A stretch of DNA of 64,000 nt from Neoroseomonas marina. GTDB lineage: Bacteria > Pseudomonadota > Alphaproteobacteria > Acetobacterales > Acetobacteraceae. The notes under the pieces are model-generated. The model ran no database searches, was not told the DNA's origin, and saw nothing but the letters and a program-made list of their open reading frames with translations. Positions 45,451 to 53,253 of this stretch are shown here, one piece after another. The stretch spans positions 124,001 through 188,000 of the forward strand of contig NZ_JABBKX010000009.1 in assembly GCF_012927745.1 (NCBI RefSeq), read 5' to 3'. A program made the translations under genes and the position numbers. Positions within the stretch are counted from its first letter, which is position 1. Every line of letters starts with the position of its first letter.

Positions 45451-48053
45451 GTCGGCTCCCGGCGCGGATGGATACGCGTCCGCGTGCGCTGGACGCGGTC
45501 GATGCGCGTCGCTTCATCGGCATGGATGCGCGCGATGTCGGCCTCGTACAGGCTGGTGTCGCTGAGGTTCGCGGCGCGGACGTCGGCGCGCGCCAGGCTC
45601 GCCTGCGCCAGGTCGGCTCGGGTCACCTGCGCGCCGTGCAGATCTGCCGCGGTGAAACGCGCCCCGCGCGCGCGGACCAGGTCGAAGGAAGCGCCGTGCA
45701 GGCTGCAATCCGACAGGTCGGCAGCATCCAGCGTCGCGCCGTCGAACACTGCGCCGTCGAGCGTGGTACCGCGGAAGTTCGCGCCACCGCACTGCGCCCG
45801 CGCGAAGGACGCGCCGCGCAGCACGCAGTCCTGCACGAACATCGCCTGGCCGAGCCGCGCACCATCGAAGCTGACGCCGTCGCCGGCAACGCCGATGAAG
45901 GCCGCGCCGGTCAGTGCCGCACCGCTGAAATCGGCGCCGTCGAGCCCCGCGCGGATGAACACGGCGCCGTCGAGTTGCGCGCCGGCGGCACGCAGTCCCG
46001 CCAGCGATCCCTCGTTCACAAACAGGCCTGGCAGGTGCGCCCCACCGATATCGGCGCCTTCGAAAAGCGCGTCGGTCAGGCCGGCGCCTTCCAGTTCCGC
46101 GTCGCGCAGCGTGGCGCGGCGCAGATCCGCGTTGCGCAGTACCGCATCACGCAGGTTGGCGCGCGAGAGGTCCGCGCCCTCGAAGCGCGCGCGACCGAGA
46201 TTGGCCCCTTCCAGCGAAGCCTCCACCAGCTTCGCGCCATCGAGCCGCGCATGCGCGAGCACAGCCTGGTCGAGCACGGCCCCCGTGAGGTCCGCGCCGC
46301 CAAGATCCGCGCCGTCCAGCCATGCTTCCGTCAGGTCGAAGCCGGCCAAGTCCATGCCCGTCAGGTCGGCGCCGCACAGATCGAGCCGCGCGCCGTTGCG
46401 GGTACCGTCCTGCAGCCGTGCGCGCAGCGCGGCGTTGGCCGTCGCGTCCAGGCGTGGCGCCGGACCTTGCATATCGGCGCCGGTCAGGTAGCTCCGCCGG
46501 GCGATGCCCTCGCGGTCTGCGGCCAGTTGCGCGAATTGCGGGTCGTCACGCAGGCGGCGTTCCTGCTCGGTCGGCAGACCCTGCGCCTCCAATCCGGCGA
46601 TCCGCGCATCAAGCCGCGCGCGCGGGTCCTCCATGTCCAGGCGCGGCGGGCCGGAGGGCCGCGCCGCAAAATCCGGCGGCGTGCCGCCCGCGGCAGCGAA
46701 GCGGGCCGCGGCGGCCTGCCTTTCGCGCGCGAGAACCGCCTCGGCTTCGATGCGGCGCTCCTCCGCCTCCTTCGTCCTGGCAGCGATGGCGGCCGGAATA
46801 TCCTCCAGCGCCGGAGGCGGATCGCGCGGCGGCGGCTGCCCCAGGCCATGGGAGTCAGGGTCGATGCCGCGCTCGATCAGCCGCGCGCGGTGGCGTTCAT
46901 GCTCGCGATCTGCGCGGGCGCGGGCGCGGCGCTGCGCCACCCCCTCCTCGGCGAGCCGGCGGCGCATCTCCTGGAGCACCGGGTCGGGGCGCAGGAACGC
47001 CGCAGGCACCAGCGCAGCTTCATCCAGTGCGGCGATCATGCCCTTCTCGGGGTCGCGCCGCGCGGCGTAGACCGCCTCGAAGGCCGCCACGCTGCGCGGC
47101 TCGCCAAGCCGGTCGGCGCCCATCAGCAGGGCGGTGATGTCGCGCCCATCCTCCTCCGCGATGGGGACGCTGCCGTGATGCACCATCACCAGGCGCTTCC
47201 AGGCAGGAAAGAACCACACGGTCGTCAGGTGCAGCGGCACGTCCTCGAAGGCAGTGGCGCCGCGGCGCTGCACCAGGATGCGCGGCAGCAGCCCCGGCAG
47301 GCGGCCGGTGATCTCCGGTTCCTCCGGATGCATGTGGGTGATGGCGTAATCCTCGTCGCCCGCCAGGTATCCCGCGAAGCGCTGGTCGGGCTGCGCGGCC
47401 ATGGCGATGCGGTGGTCGACGTCGCGCGCGAAGCCGGGGAAATCCTCCTCGAGCCAGCGCTGGTCGTGCGTGCCGGCAAGGCGCGTCCGCTGGGGCCAGG
47501 CGATGTCCATGGCCCCCAGGTTCACCGGATGCGGCGCGCCGCGCGCCGCGCTGCCGGCGGGCAGCACGATATTGGGCAGCGCGACGCGGAAGCCGATGCC
47601 GGGCAACGGCACCTCGGCGATGCCGCGCCCGAGCGGATTCTCGGCGCAGGACGGCCCGCCATAGGCCCGCTCCCAGCCCAGCGGCATCTCGGTGAAGGGC
47701 GCAGGCTCGGTCGGCAGCCCGTCCTCGATGTGGTGGTCGCCCACCACGCCCACGCGCTTCGTCACGGCGCCGAGGCGCACGCTGACGGTGAGCGCGCGGA
47801 CGGGCCGCCCCTGCGGGGCGAAGGCGCTGCCGGTCACCAGGAACTCGGCGGCAGGCTTCGGCAGCGCCATGTCGATCGGCTGCGCGGCGGGCAGGACCTC
47901 TGGCAGGAACTTCCACATGGCGACCTCGCCGAGCAGCCCCGCCTCCTCGCCCATCGGGCAGAAGCTGAGCGCGGCGACGCCGAGCGAGTGGCGCCGGCGG
48001 AACTCCGACGGCCGCGTCATGAGGCCGAGCGCGAGGGGCTTCTCGACCCTCAT
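45447..48053 (-). CDS. DUF2169 domain protein fused to pentapeptide repeats (T6SS adaptor-like)
   Basis: This 868-residue protein has three parts. Residues ~15-310 are DUF2169, a T6SS effector chaperone/adaptor family known beside VgrG (for example with Tde2 in Agrobacterium). Residues ~330-530 are a charged, Arg/Glu-rich helical linker. Residues ~545-840 are pentapeptide repeats. The start MRVEKPLALGLM at ATG 48053 is chosen over longer in-frame options that lack homology. It lies between vgrG and a second pentapeptide gene. An adaptor loading cargo onto VgrG is the likely role. Confidence 0.88.
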   Translation of the reverse strand: MRVEKPLALGLMTRPSEFRRRHSLGVAALSFCPMGEEAGLLGEVAMWKFLPEVLPAAQPIDMALPKPAAEFLVTGSAFAPQGRPVRALTVSVRLGAVTKRVGVVGDHHIEDGLPTEPAPFTEMPLGWERAYGGPSCAENPLGRGIAEVPLPGIGFRVALPNIVLPAGSAARGAPHPVNLGAMDIAWPQRTRLAGTHDQRWLEEDFPGFARDVDHRIAMAAQPDQRFAGYLAGDEDYAITHMHPEEPEITGRLPGLLPRILVQRRGATAFEDVPLHLTTVWFFPAWKRLVMVHHGSVPIAEEDGRDITALLMGADRLGEPRSVAAFEAVYAARRDPEKGMIAALDEAALVPAAFLRPDPVLQEMRRRLAEEGVAQRRARARADREHERHRARLIERGIDPDSHGLGQPPPRDPPPALEDIPAAIAARTKEAEERRIEAEAVLARERQAAAARFAAAGGTPPDFAARPSGPPRLDMEDPRARLDARIAGLEAQGLPTEQERRLRDDPQFAQLAADREGIARRSYLTGADMQGPAPRLDATANAALRARLQDGTRNGARLDLCGADLTGMDLAGFDLTEAWLDGADLGGADLTGAVLDQAVLAHARLDGAKLVEASLEGANLGRARFEGADLSRANLRDAVLRNADLRRATLRDAELEGAGLTDALFEGADIGGAHLPGLFVNEGSLAGLRAAGAQLDGAVFIRAGLDGADFSGAALTGAAFIGVAGDGVSFDGARLGQAMFVQDCVLRGASFARAQCGGANFRGTTLDGAVFDGATLDAADLSDCSLHGASFDLVRARGARFTAADLHGAQVTRADLAQASLARADVRAANLSDTSLYEADIARIHADEATRIDRVQRTRTRIHPRREPT

Positions 48054-48171
48054 GCGGCGCCGTCCCGGGCGGGGCGCCGCGCGCAATCCTGGCCTGGCGC
48101 GGGCACGATCATCGCAACCCGCCGAGGCGGCGCGACGATGCCGGCCGGCTTCGCGGATCGACCGGCGCTGC

Positions 48172-50436
48172 TCATCGGTAGATGGTGAGCCCATTGGCGT
48201 TCATCGCCAATCCCGCCTGACCGAGCGCCACCCCCATGTTCGCGATGCAGGTGCCGACGTTCCGCGCCACGGTCGCCGCGGTGTCGAGCACCATGGCCTT
48301 GGTCGTGGCCTCGAACTCGCCGATGTTGTTGGTCCAGGCGTTCACGTTGACGCTGCGGAAGGTCATGTTGAACGATGCAAGGTAGACGTTGGTGGTCAGC
48401 GCGGCCTGGTAGTTGGTCGTGACATAAAGGCTGCCTGCACCCGTCCCCATCTGCCAGTCGTACTTCTTGACCCATCGGTTGTGGTGATCGGCGTTGATGT
48501 TGACGGTCGGCGCCGTGATGTTGACGGTGTCGGTCGCGGTCAGGTTGATGTCGGGGCCGGACGTCACGCTGACATTCTGGCCGACGTTGAGCGTGACGTT
48601 CCCGCTCACGGTCTCGGTCACGTTGCCGGTGACCGTGCGTTTCTCGCTGCCGCCGATGGTGTCGGTCGCATTGCCCGTGATGGCGACGCTGCGGTTGCCG
48701 CCGATGGTCATCGTCTCGTCGTTCTTGATGGCGGCCGAGCGGTTGCCCGCGCCCCCGCCGATGCCCACGGTGCGGGTCTCGTTGTTCTCCACCTCCACCA
48801 CGTAGTCGCGCTCGGCATGGAGCAGCACCTGCTCGGCGCCGATCGCGTCGTCGAAACGCAGTTCATTGTAGTTCGCGGCGGTGCCGCCTGGCGTCGATCG
48901 GGTGCGGATGCCGGATTGCGTGGCGTTGGCCGGCAGCGCGTAGGGGACGGACAGGTCCGTGTCATAGACGCGGCCGGTGATGACGGGACGGTCGGGATCG
49001 CCGTTGAGGAAATCGACGATCACCTCCTGCCCGACGCGCGGCACATGGATCTGCCCCCAACCGGCGCCGGCCCAGCCCTGCGAGACGCGGATCCAGACCG
49101 CGGTGTTGGCGGCCGGCGGGCCCGGGGGGCCGCGGTCCCAGAGGAACTGCACCTGGACCCGGCCGTATTCGTCGGTGTTGATCTCCTGCCCCGCCGCGCC
49201 GACCACCAGGGCCGTCTGCGGGCCCGCCACCTTCGGCTTGGGCGTTCCGCGATCGGGGCGGAAGGGTACGCCGTGTGGCACGCTGTCGAAGTCGTTGGCG
49301 CAGAAGGGGGGCGGCGGCGGGCTGCCATCAGGCTGGTGCAGCGCCCATTCCTCCTCCGTCCAGCACGAGTAGTCGCGCGCGCGATGGCGGATGCCGATCA
49401 CCAGGTAGTCGGCGGCGCCGGTCTCGCCATCGGGTTGGATCTTCACCTTGGTGCCCGGGTCGAGGCCCGCCGCCCGGCTCGCGCCTTGCCAGCGTTCCCA
49501 ATGCGATTCCTCGATCTCGATGAGCCGCGTGGCCATCAGGTCCGCGTGGTGCTGGCCGACCTGCCCCTCGGCCGAACCATCCGCATGGCTGCGCAGCCGC
49601 GCCATGTAGTTGCCGGGAAAGCGATAGCGTTCGAGCCGCGTGAACTGGCTCACCACCGACGCATCGGCACTCGCGATGCCGGCGAAGGACTCGGTCTTGT
49701 CCCAGGCCCGCTGCGGTCGCGTGAGATTGTGGTCGCGCACGGTCCAGGTGCCGGTGCGGAAGCTGTAGGCCTCGGCGAAGCGGTCGGTCACGCCGTCGCC
49801 CACGACCAGCGTGTCGAAGGCCGGATGCGGGATGCGCACATTGTTGTTGTTGTCGGTGAAGCACAGCGTATGGCCGGTGTCGGTGTGCTCGTGCCAGTAG
49901 AAGACGCCGGCGTGCTCGAGCAGCCGGGAGACGAAGTCGAGCGCGGTCTCGTCGTACTGCACGCAGTATTCGAGCGTGCCGTACGCCTCCGGCACGACGA
50001 TGCGATCGGCATAGGGAATGCCGTGCTCGTCGAGGATGGTCGCGACGATCTGCGGGATGGTCTGGTCGTGGAAGATCCGGAAGTCGGAGGTCTGTGACAG
50101 GAACCACAGCCGCGGCACCACCTCGGCCTCCCACTCGAGGATCGCTCCGTCCCGGCCGACGCGACCGATGCGCGCGATACGCCGGAAATGGCCGTTGAGT
50201 GGGCGCCGGCGCAGCCGGTCCGGCGCGTCCGTCTCGGGGTGGCCGAAGAACAGCGTTACCTCTGTGCCGATCAGGGCCTTCACCGCGGCGACCGGCGCTT
50301 CGGTCGCGAAGCGGATGCGATAGACGAACGGCGCCGAAAGCCTGTCCTCGCCGTCGAGTTCGGTGAGGACCACCGGCCATCCGGCCAGCGTCGTGTGCAT
50401 CGCGAGAAGGCAGTTCGACTGGTCGTAGTTCGGCAC
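48172..50436 (-). CDS. vgrG: Type VI secretion tip protein VgrG
   Basis: This 754-residue protein has a gp27-like N-terminal half (residues ~10-400, with FYWHEHTDTGHTLCFTD) and the gp5 OB-fold signature NTDEYGRVQVQFLWDR followed by GWGQIHVPRVGQEVIVDFLNGDPD. A gp5 beta-helix (repeats such as GNATDTIGGSEKRTVTGNVTETVSGNV) leads to a ~110-residue extension ending NANGLTIYR. I choose GTG 50436, with GAGGA about 9 nt upstream. No enzymatic domain is recognised in the extension. No T6SS sheath genes are in the window. Confidence 0.93.
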   Translation of the reverse strand: MPNYDQSNCLLAMHTTLAGWPVVLTELDGEDRLSAPFVYRIRFATEAPVAAVKALIGTEVTLFFGHPETDAPDRLRRRPLNGHFRRIARIGRVGRDGAILEWEAEVVPRLWFLSQTSDFRIFHDQTIPQIVATILDEHGIPYADRIVVPEAYGTLEYCVQYDETALDFVSRLLEHAGVFYWHEHTDTGHTLCFTDNNNNVRIPHPAFDTLVVGDGVTDRFAEAYSFRTGTWTVRDHNLTRPQRAWDKTESFAGIASADASVVSQFTRLERYRFPGNYMARLRSHADGSAEGQVGQHHADLMATRLIEIEESHWERWQGASRAAGLDPGTKVKIQPDGETGAADYLVIGIRHRARDYSCWTEEEWALHQPDGSPPPPPFCANDFDSVPHGVPFRPDRGTPKPKVAGPQTALVVGAAGQEINTDEYGRVQVQFLWDRGPPGPPAANTAVWIRVSQGWAGAGWGQIHVPRVGQEVIVDFLNGDPDRPVITGRVYDTDLSVPYALPANATQSGIRTRSTPGGTAANYNELRFDDAIGAEQVLLHAERDYVVEVENNETRTVGIGGGAGNRSAAIKNDETMTIGGNRSVAITGNATDTIGGSEKRTVTGNVTETVSGNVTLNVGQNVSVTSGPDINLTATDTVNITAPTVNINADHHNRWVKKYDWQMGTGAGSLYVTTNYQAALTTNVYLASFNMTFRSVNVNAWTNNIGEFEATTKAMVLDTAATVARNVGTCIANMGVALGQAGLAMNANGLTIYR

Positions 50437-50473
50437 CGTGTCGTGTCCTCGGCTTGTTGCGTCGGCAGGTCCG

Positions 50474-50659
50474 TCAGGCGGCTGGGGGCCGTCCCGCCGA
50501 TGCATCGCGGGAAGCGGTCGGCCAGCCGGCCGCCGCACCGGATGCGGCCGTGGGTTCGCCCCCGGGACCAAGCGACCTCAGGCGCAAGATGGAGGCGCCG
50601 ATCACCGCTGCCTCCGCAGGGAGGATCCGGCTGGTGATCCGGTTCGCGAGGTCGTCCAT
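50474..50659 (-). CDS. Small hypothetical protein, 61 aa, upstream of vgrG
   Basis: Not recognised. The frame from ATG 50659 gives 61 residues, starting MDDLANRITSRILPAEAAVIG and ending in an Ala/Pro/Ser-rich tail. A GGGAGA site lies about 10 nt upstream. It lies 37 nt before vgrG on the same strand and could lead that operon. The low-complexity tail and modest ribosome site leave doubt that it is translated. Confidence 0.35.
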   Translation of the reverse strand: MDDLANRITSRILPAEAAVIGASILRLRSLGPGGEPTAASGAAAGWPTASRDASAGRPPAA

Positions 50660-51064
50660 CAGCCGCTGTCTCCCTGACGTGACGAATCCGGCACGTTCCG
50701 CAGGCTGGCGCGATCGTGCCGGAAACTCAACGGTGCAGGATAGCTGACCGATCAGCCCGCGGTCGCGATCCGGCACACAAGACAGGGAGCGGTCTGACTG
50801 TCAGGCGCGCACGGCGCCGGGCCGGGCACGACGTTGCGGCCGGGGTGGTCCGTCGCTGCACGCTGAGGACGCCGCTGCGAGCTGAGCCGGGAGGGGCGAG
50901 GCGGCCAACCGGTCGAGCACCTTGCACGACCGAATGGCGCCAATTCCTGGTTGTCGCGATCTTCTGGCCGTCCGGCCACCACGCGCCGACTGGCGTCCCC
51001 TACGGGATGGGCGGAGACCTAGGGATTTCCTAAGGTTTTGGCACCGTCTAGGAGGCAGTTTGTA
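50660..51064. other. Intergenic spacer containing the left island boundary
   Basis: About 405 bp have no convincing gene; the short frames on both strands have no protein-like pattern or ribosome site. It holds the presumed promoter of the vgrG cluster and the 22-bp copy of the tRNA-Glu 3' end at 50987-51008. Confidence 0.55.
50987..51008. repeat. Direct repeat of the tRNA-Glu 3' end, left attachment site of a genomic island
   Basis: These 22 bases are identical to 54376-54397, which covers the last 18 nt of the tRNA-Glu gene (CCA included) plus 4 flanking bases. The match ends sharply on both sides. An exact copy of a tRNA 3' end 3.4 kb away in the same orientation is the classic mark of tyrosine-recombinase integration. 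Confidence 0.85.
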
Positions 51065-51775
51065 TCACGCTTGCGGATCACCGCCGGACCGCGCCATTCG
51101 AGGCCCGCTGCCCAACGAGACCTGTTTCGTTCCCCACTGAGCCCATGTGTGGATGCGATTGATGACGCCGGCATTTCTAATGAGCAGTGCCGGGACGAAA
51201 AATGCATCCGCGGTGCCGAGGCGCGTGGCTCGGATGACGCGAGCAAGCACCCTTTCGGCCCAGAGGAACACACGAACGTCTCGGGCATGCCTGCGCTCGT
51301 TGAACTCCGCACTTTTTGCGTAATCGAAGAAGAGGAAAGCGCGGCTACCACTTATGCGCTCTCCCCACCTGAGTTGGGCCGGTCGGTGCACACGTGCCGA
51401 CCAGCTTCGTCCCAGAAAGTCGGCGACGGTGCCCTGCTGTTCATCGACAAAGAACAGCCCGCTTGACGTCGCCCCGTGCCATCGCGCCGCCAGTGCATAC
51501 GCAACCAGTGATACGACGTAGGCCAGAGACAAGACGAACCATGCAATACACCCCGCACCGGCCACGAAAGCCGCCACTGCGGCGCCGACCGACAACGAAT
51601 GCGCGTTGCCGAAAAGTCCAATCAGCAGCAGACCCGCAGTGAAGCCCGAGAGGGCGGCGCTTAGCGCGAGCAGAATGACCGCGAGGACTAACCTCTTGCG
51701 TCCTAGGTAGAGCGGCACGGGCTCCGCGCCCGAGGCTGAGCCTACGGATGGGGCTGGGGACGCGGGAACCGGCAT
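51065..51775 (-). CDS. Hypothetical membrane protein, 236 aa
   Basis: Not recognised. From ATG 51775 the protein has a short Pro/Ser-rich N-terminus, then two hydrophobic segments (about residues 30-58 and 66-100). A soluble domain of ~130 residues follows (SGLFFVDEQQGTVADFLGRS...SRAFLFFDYAKSAEFNERRHARDVRVFLWAERVLARVIRATRLG), ending near IHTWAQWG. It is a plausible inner-membrane protein with a cytoplasmic domain. It lies just inside the left island boundary with no partner gene on its strand. Longer upstream starts would overlap the SRAP fragment. Confidence 0.6.
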   Translation of the reverse strand: MPVPASPAPSVGSASGAEPVPLYLGRKRLVLAVILLALSAALSGFTAGLLLIGLFGNAHSLSVGAAVAAFVAGAGCIAWFVLSLAYVVSLVAYALAARWHGATSSGLFFVDEQQGTVADFLGRSWSARVHRPAQLRWGERISGSRAFLFFDYAKSAEFNERRHARDVRVFLWAERVLARVIRATRLGTADAFFVPALLIRNAGVINRIHTWAQWGTKQVSLGSGPRMARSGGDPQA

Positions 51776-51854
51776 GGTCGCAGCATGGCTAGGCTGAGCG
51801 CGCCCCTCAAGCGCCGACCGCCGTTCCGGCAAGGACCCGCAGAGGGACCCGGGC

Positions 51855-52289
51855 GTGACGAACGTGCGAAACACTGCTTCGCCGCACTGGCGCCGGTGGC
51901 TCGGCGTAGAGCACCGCTGCCTCGTGCCCTTCACGTCGTTCTCAGAGCCCGAGCCCCAGCCGGACGGGAAGAAGCCGCCAGCGCGGTTCGCGCTGGCCGA
52001 GGATCGACCGCTCGCGTTCTTCGCCGGGATCTGGGTGCCTCAATGGACGTCCGTGCGGAAGGTGAAGGAGGGCGAGGTCGCGGCAGACCTGTTCGCCTTC
52101 CTGACGTGCGAGCCCAACGCCGAGGTCCGCGCGATACACCCGAAGGCGATGCCGGTGATCCTTACCGAGGAGGGCGAGCGCGAGGCCTGGCTCGCAGCGC
52201 CGTGGGCCGTGGCGAAGGATGTGCAGCGGCCGCTGGCGGATGGATCGCTGGCGATTGTGGCGAGGGGGGAGAAGAGGGACGAAGGGTGA
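51855..52289 (+). pseudogene. Truncated SOS response-associated peptidase (SRAP / YedK-like)
   Basis: The visible 144 residues match the C-terminal two thirds of SRAP proteins: VTNVRNTASPHWRRWLG, EHRCLVPFTSF, FAGIWVPQW, and the HPKAMPV region with the conserved His. The N-terminus that carries the catalytic Cys2 (MCG...) is absent; the frame meets a stop at 51795-51797, 60 nt upstream of the GTG. Without Cys2 it cannot crosslink to abasic DNA. It is a remnant, probably cut when the island formed or decayed. Confidence 0.8.
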
Positions 52290-52496
52290 GGGCTGGTGGC
52301 GACTGGTCCCCGTTCCGGAAGTAGAGGCCGGGGGGGCTGCTCCTCGGAGTTCTATCCAGCCGTTCCAAGCCCGCTACAGAGATCGCTGAAGCGCCTCGCC
52401 GCGGCTGCCTTTAGAGCAGGACCGCGGCGTTATCGATGCAGTCGTCGTGGTAATGCGTTCCCAGGGCGGGGCTGCGCAAGGGGTCGTGGCTCGCCC

Positions 52497-53252
52497 TTAG
52501 GCCCAGCCGTAAAGAGCCGCTGCCCTAGCGCGGACATGCAACAGGAGTAGCAATCGCGGCTCGTCAGGAGTGCCGTTGCGGCGCGCCACCGAGCACTCGA
52601 TGTGCCGATCGATCAACCATCGCGAGATGGTCGCGGACTGGAAGCGGCTCACATAGCCTACCTTCCTTCCCATCACCTCGACCCGCACCGCGGAAGAATC
52701 ATACGTGTTCCAGGGTTCAGCATGCAGTTGAACTCTGGCACCTGGTTGAACTCCAGCTAGCGCATCGGGTTGGTACCGAGCGCCGGCCACTTCGAGGATC
52801 AGATCTTGCTGCTGGACCCGTGAGTCCAATGGATCGACGAATGCAAACCCGTCGCTGGGCAATTGCGCGCCAGTCACTCCAAGCAATGTGAGCGGAGACA
52901 GCCGCGTACCGGGTTCTATGTAGAACCGCTCGATAAATCGATCGAAGTCAACGCGGCTCGGTGGCGGCAACCTGCGAAGGAAGGTCTCAAGCACGCCTCT
53001 GTCGTAGATCGCGCTGTGGCCGGGTATCCATTTGAACGCTGGATAGCCCAGAAATCCGGCACGAAGCAGGTCATCGAAGGAGCGGCCTTCATTGGCCGCC
53101 CCGAACTCCTCCCGGGCAAGATAGCGAAAAGTCACGCCACCACCATCTCGGCGGAGTTCTCCGACGGCCCAGCGGAGTCGATCCTTCACGTGCGGCGGCG
53201 CACGCCAAGTCAGGATAAGGCGCTGCGGCTCGACAAGGACATGGACCCGCAT
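52497..53252 (-). CDS. HIRAN domain protein with HipA-N-terminal-like (HipS-like) region
   Basis: This 251-residue protein has a C-terminal HIRAN domain (~155-215): E179-P-W-N182, Y184-D185, A188-V189, then VGYVSRF at 198-204. The N-terminal ~150 residues resemble HipA's N-subdomain 1 (Couple_hipA/HipS), with VGELRR then FRY near 30-44, a LETFLRRLP segment at 88-95, and LTLLGVTGAQLPSDGF at 121-136. The ATG is 1 nt after the kinase stop, with GGAGG about 7 nt before it. So it is co-translated with a kinase that lacks this very domain. The HIRAN call is firm; the HipS-like call is comparison from memory. Confidence 0.75.
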   Translation of the reverse strand: MRVHVLVEPQRLILTWRAPPHVKDRLRWAVGELRRDGGGVTFRYLAREEFGAANEGRSFDDLLRAGFLGYPAFKWIPGHSAIYDRGVLETFLRRLPPPSRVDFDRFIERFYIEPGTRLSPLTLLGVTGAQLPSDGFAFVDPLDSRVQQQDLILEVAGARYQPDALAGVQPGARVQLHAEPWNTYDSSAVRVEVMGRKVGYVSRFQSATISRWLIDRHIECSVARRNGTPDEPRLLLLLHVRARAAALYGWA

Positions 53253-53253
53253 C

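Noticed and set aside
44200..48000. Possible CRISPR or DNA tandem repeat in the pentapeptide region
   Set aside because: The repetition is at protein level (A(D/N)LxxA) with diverged codons; there are no identical repeats with unique spacers.
45468..48188. 906-residue open frame antisense to the DUF2169-pentapeptide gene
   Set aside because: The long opening reflects the repetitive pentapeptide codons on the other strand; the product is Arg/Ala/Gly-rich without any recognisable motif.
51785..52324. Overlapping plus-strand frame across the SRAP fragment
   Set aside because: The SRAP-like residues are in the 51855 frame; this one is an Arg/Gly-rich shadow and does not restore the missing SRAP N-terminus.
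52450..52500. Possible terminator after the HIRAN gene (agggcg...cgccct)
   Set aside because: The arms are only 6 bp with a loop of more than 20 nt and no T-tract, which is not convincing.
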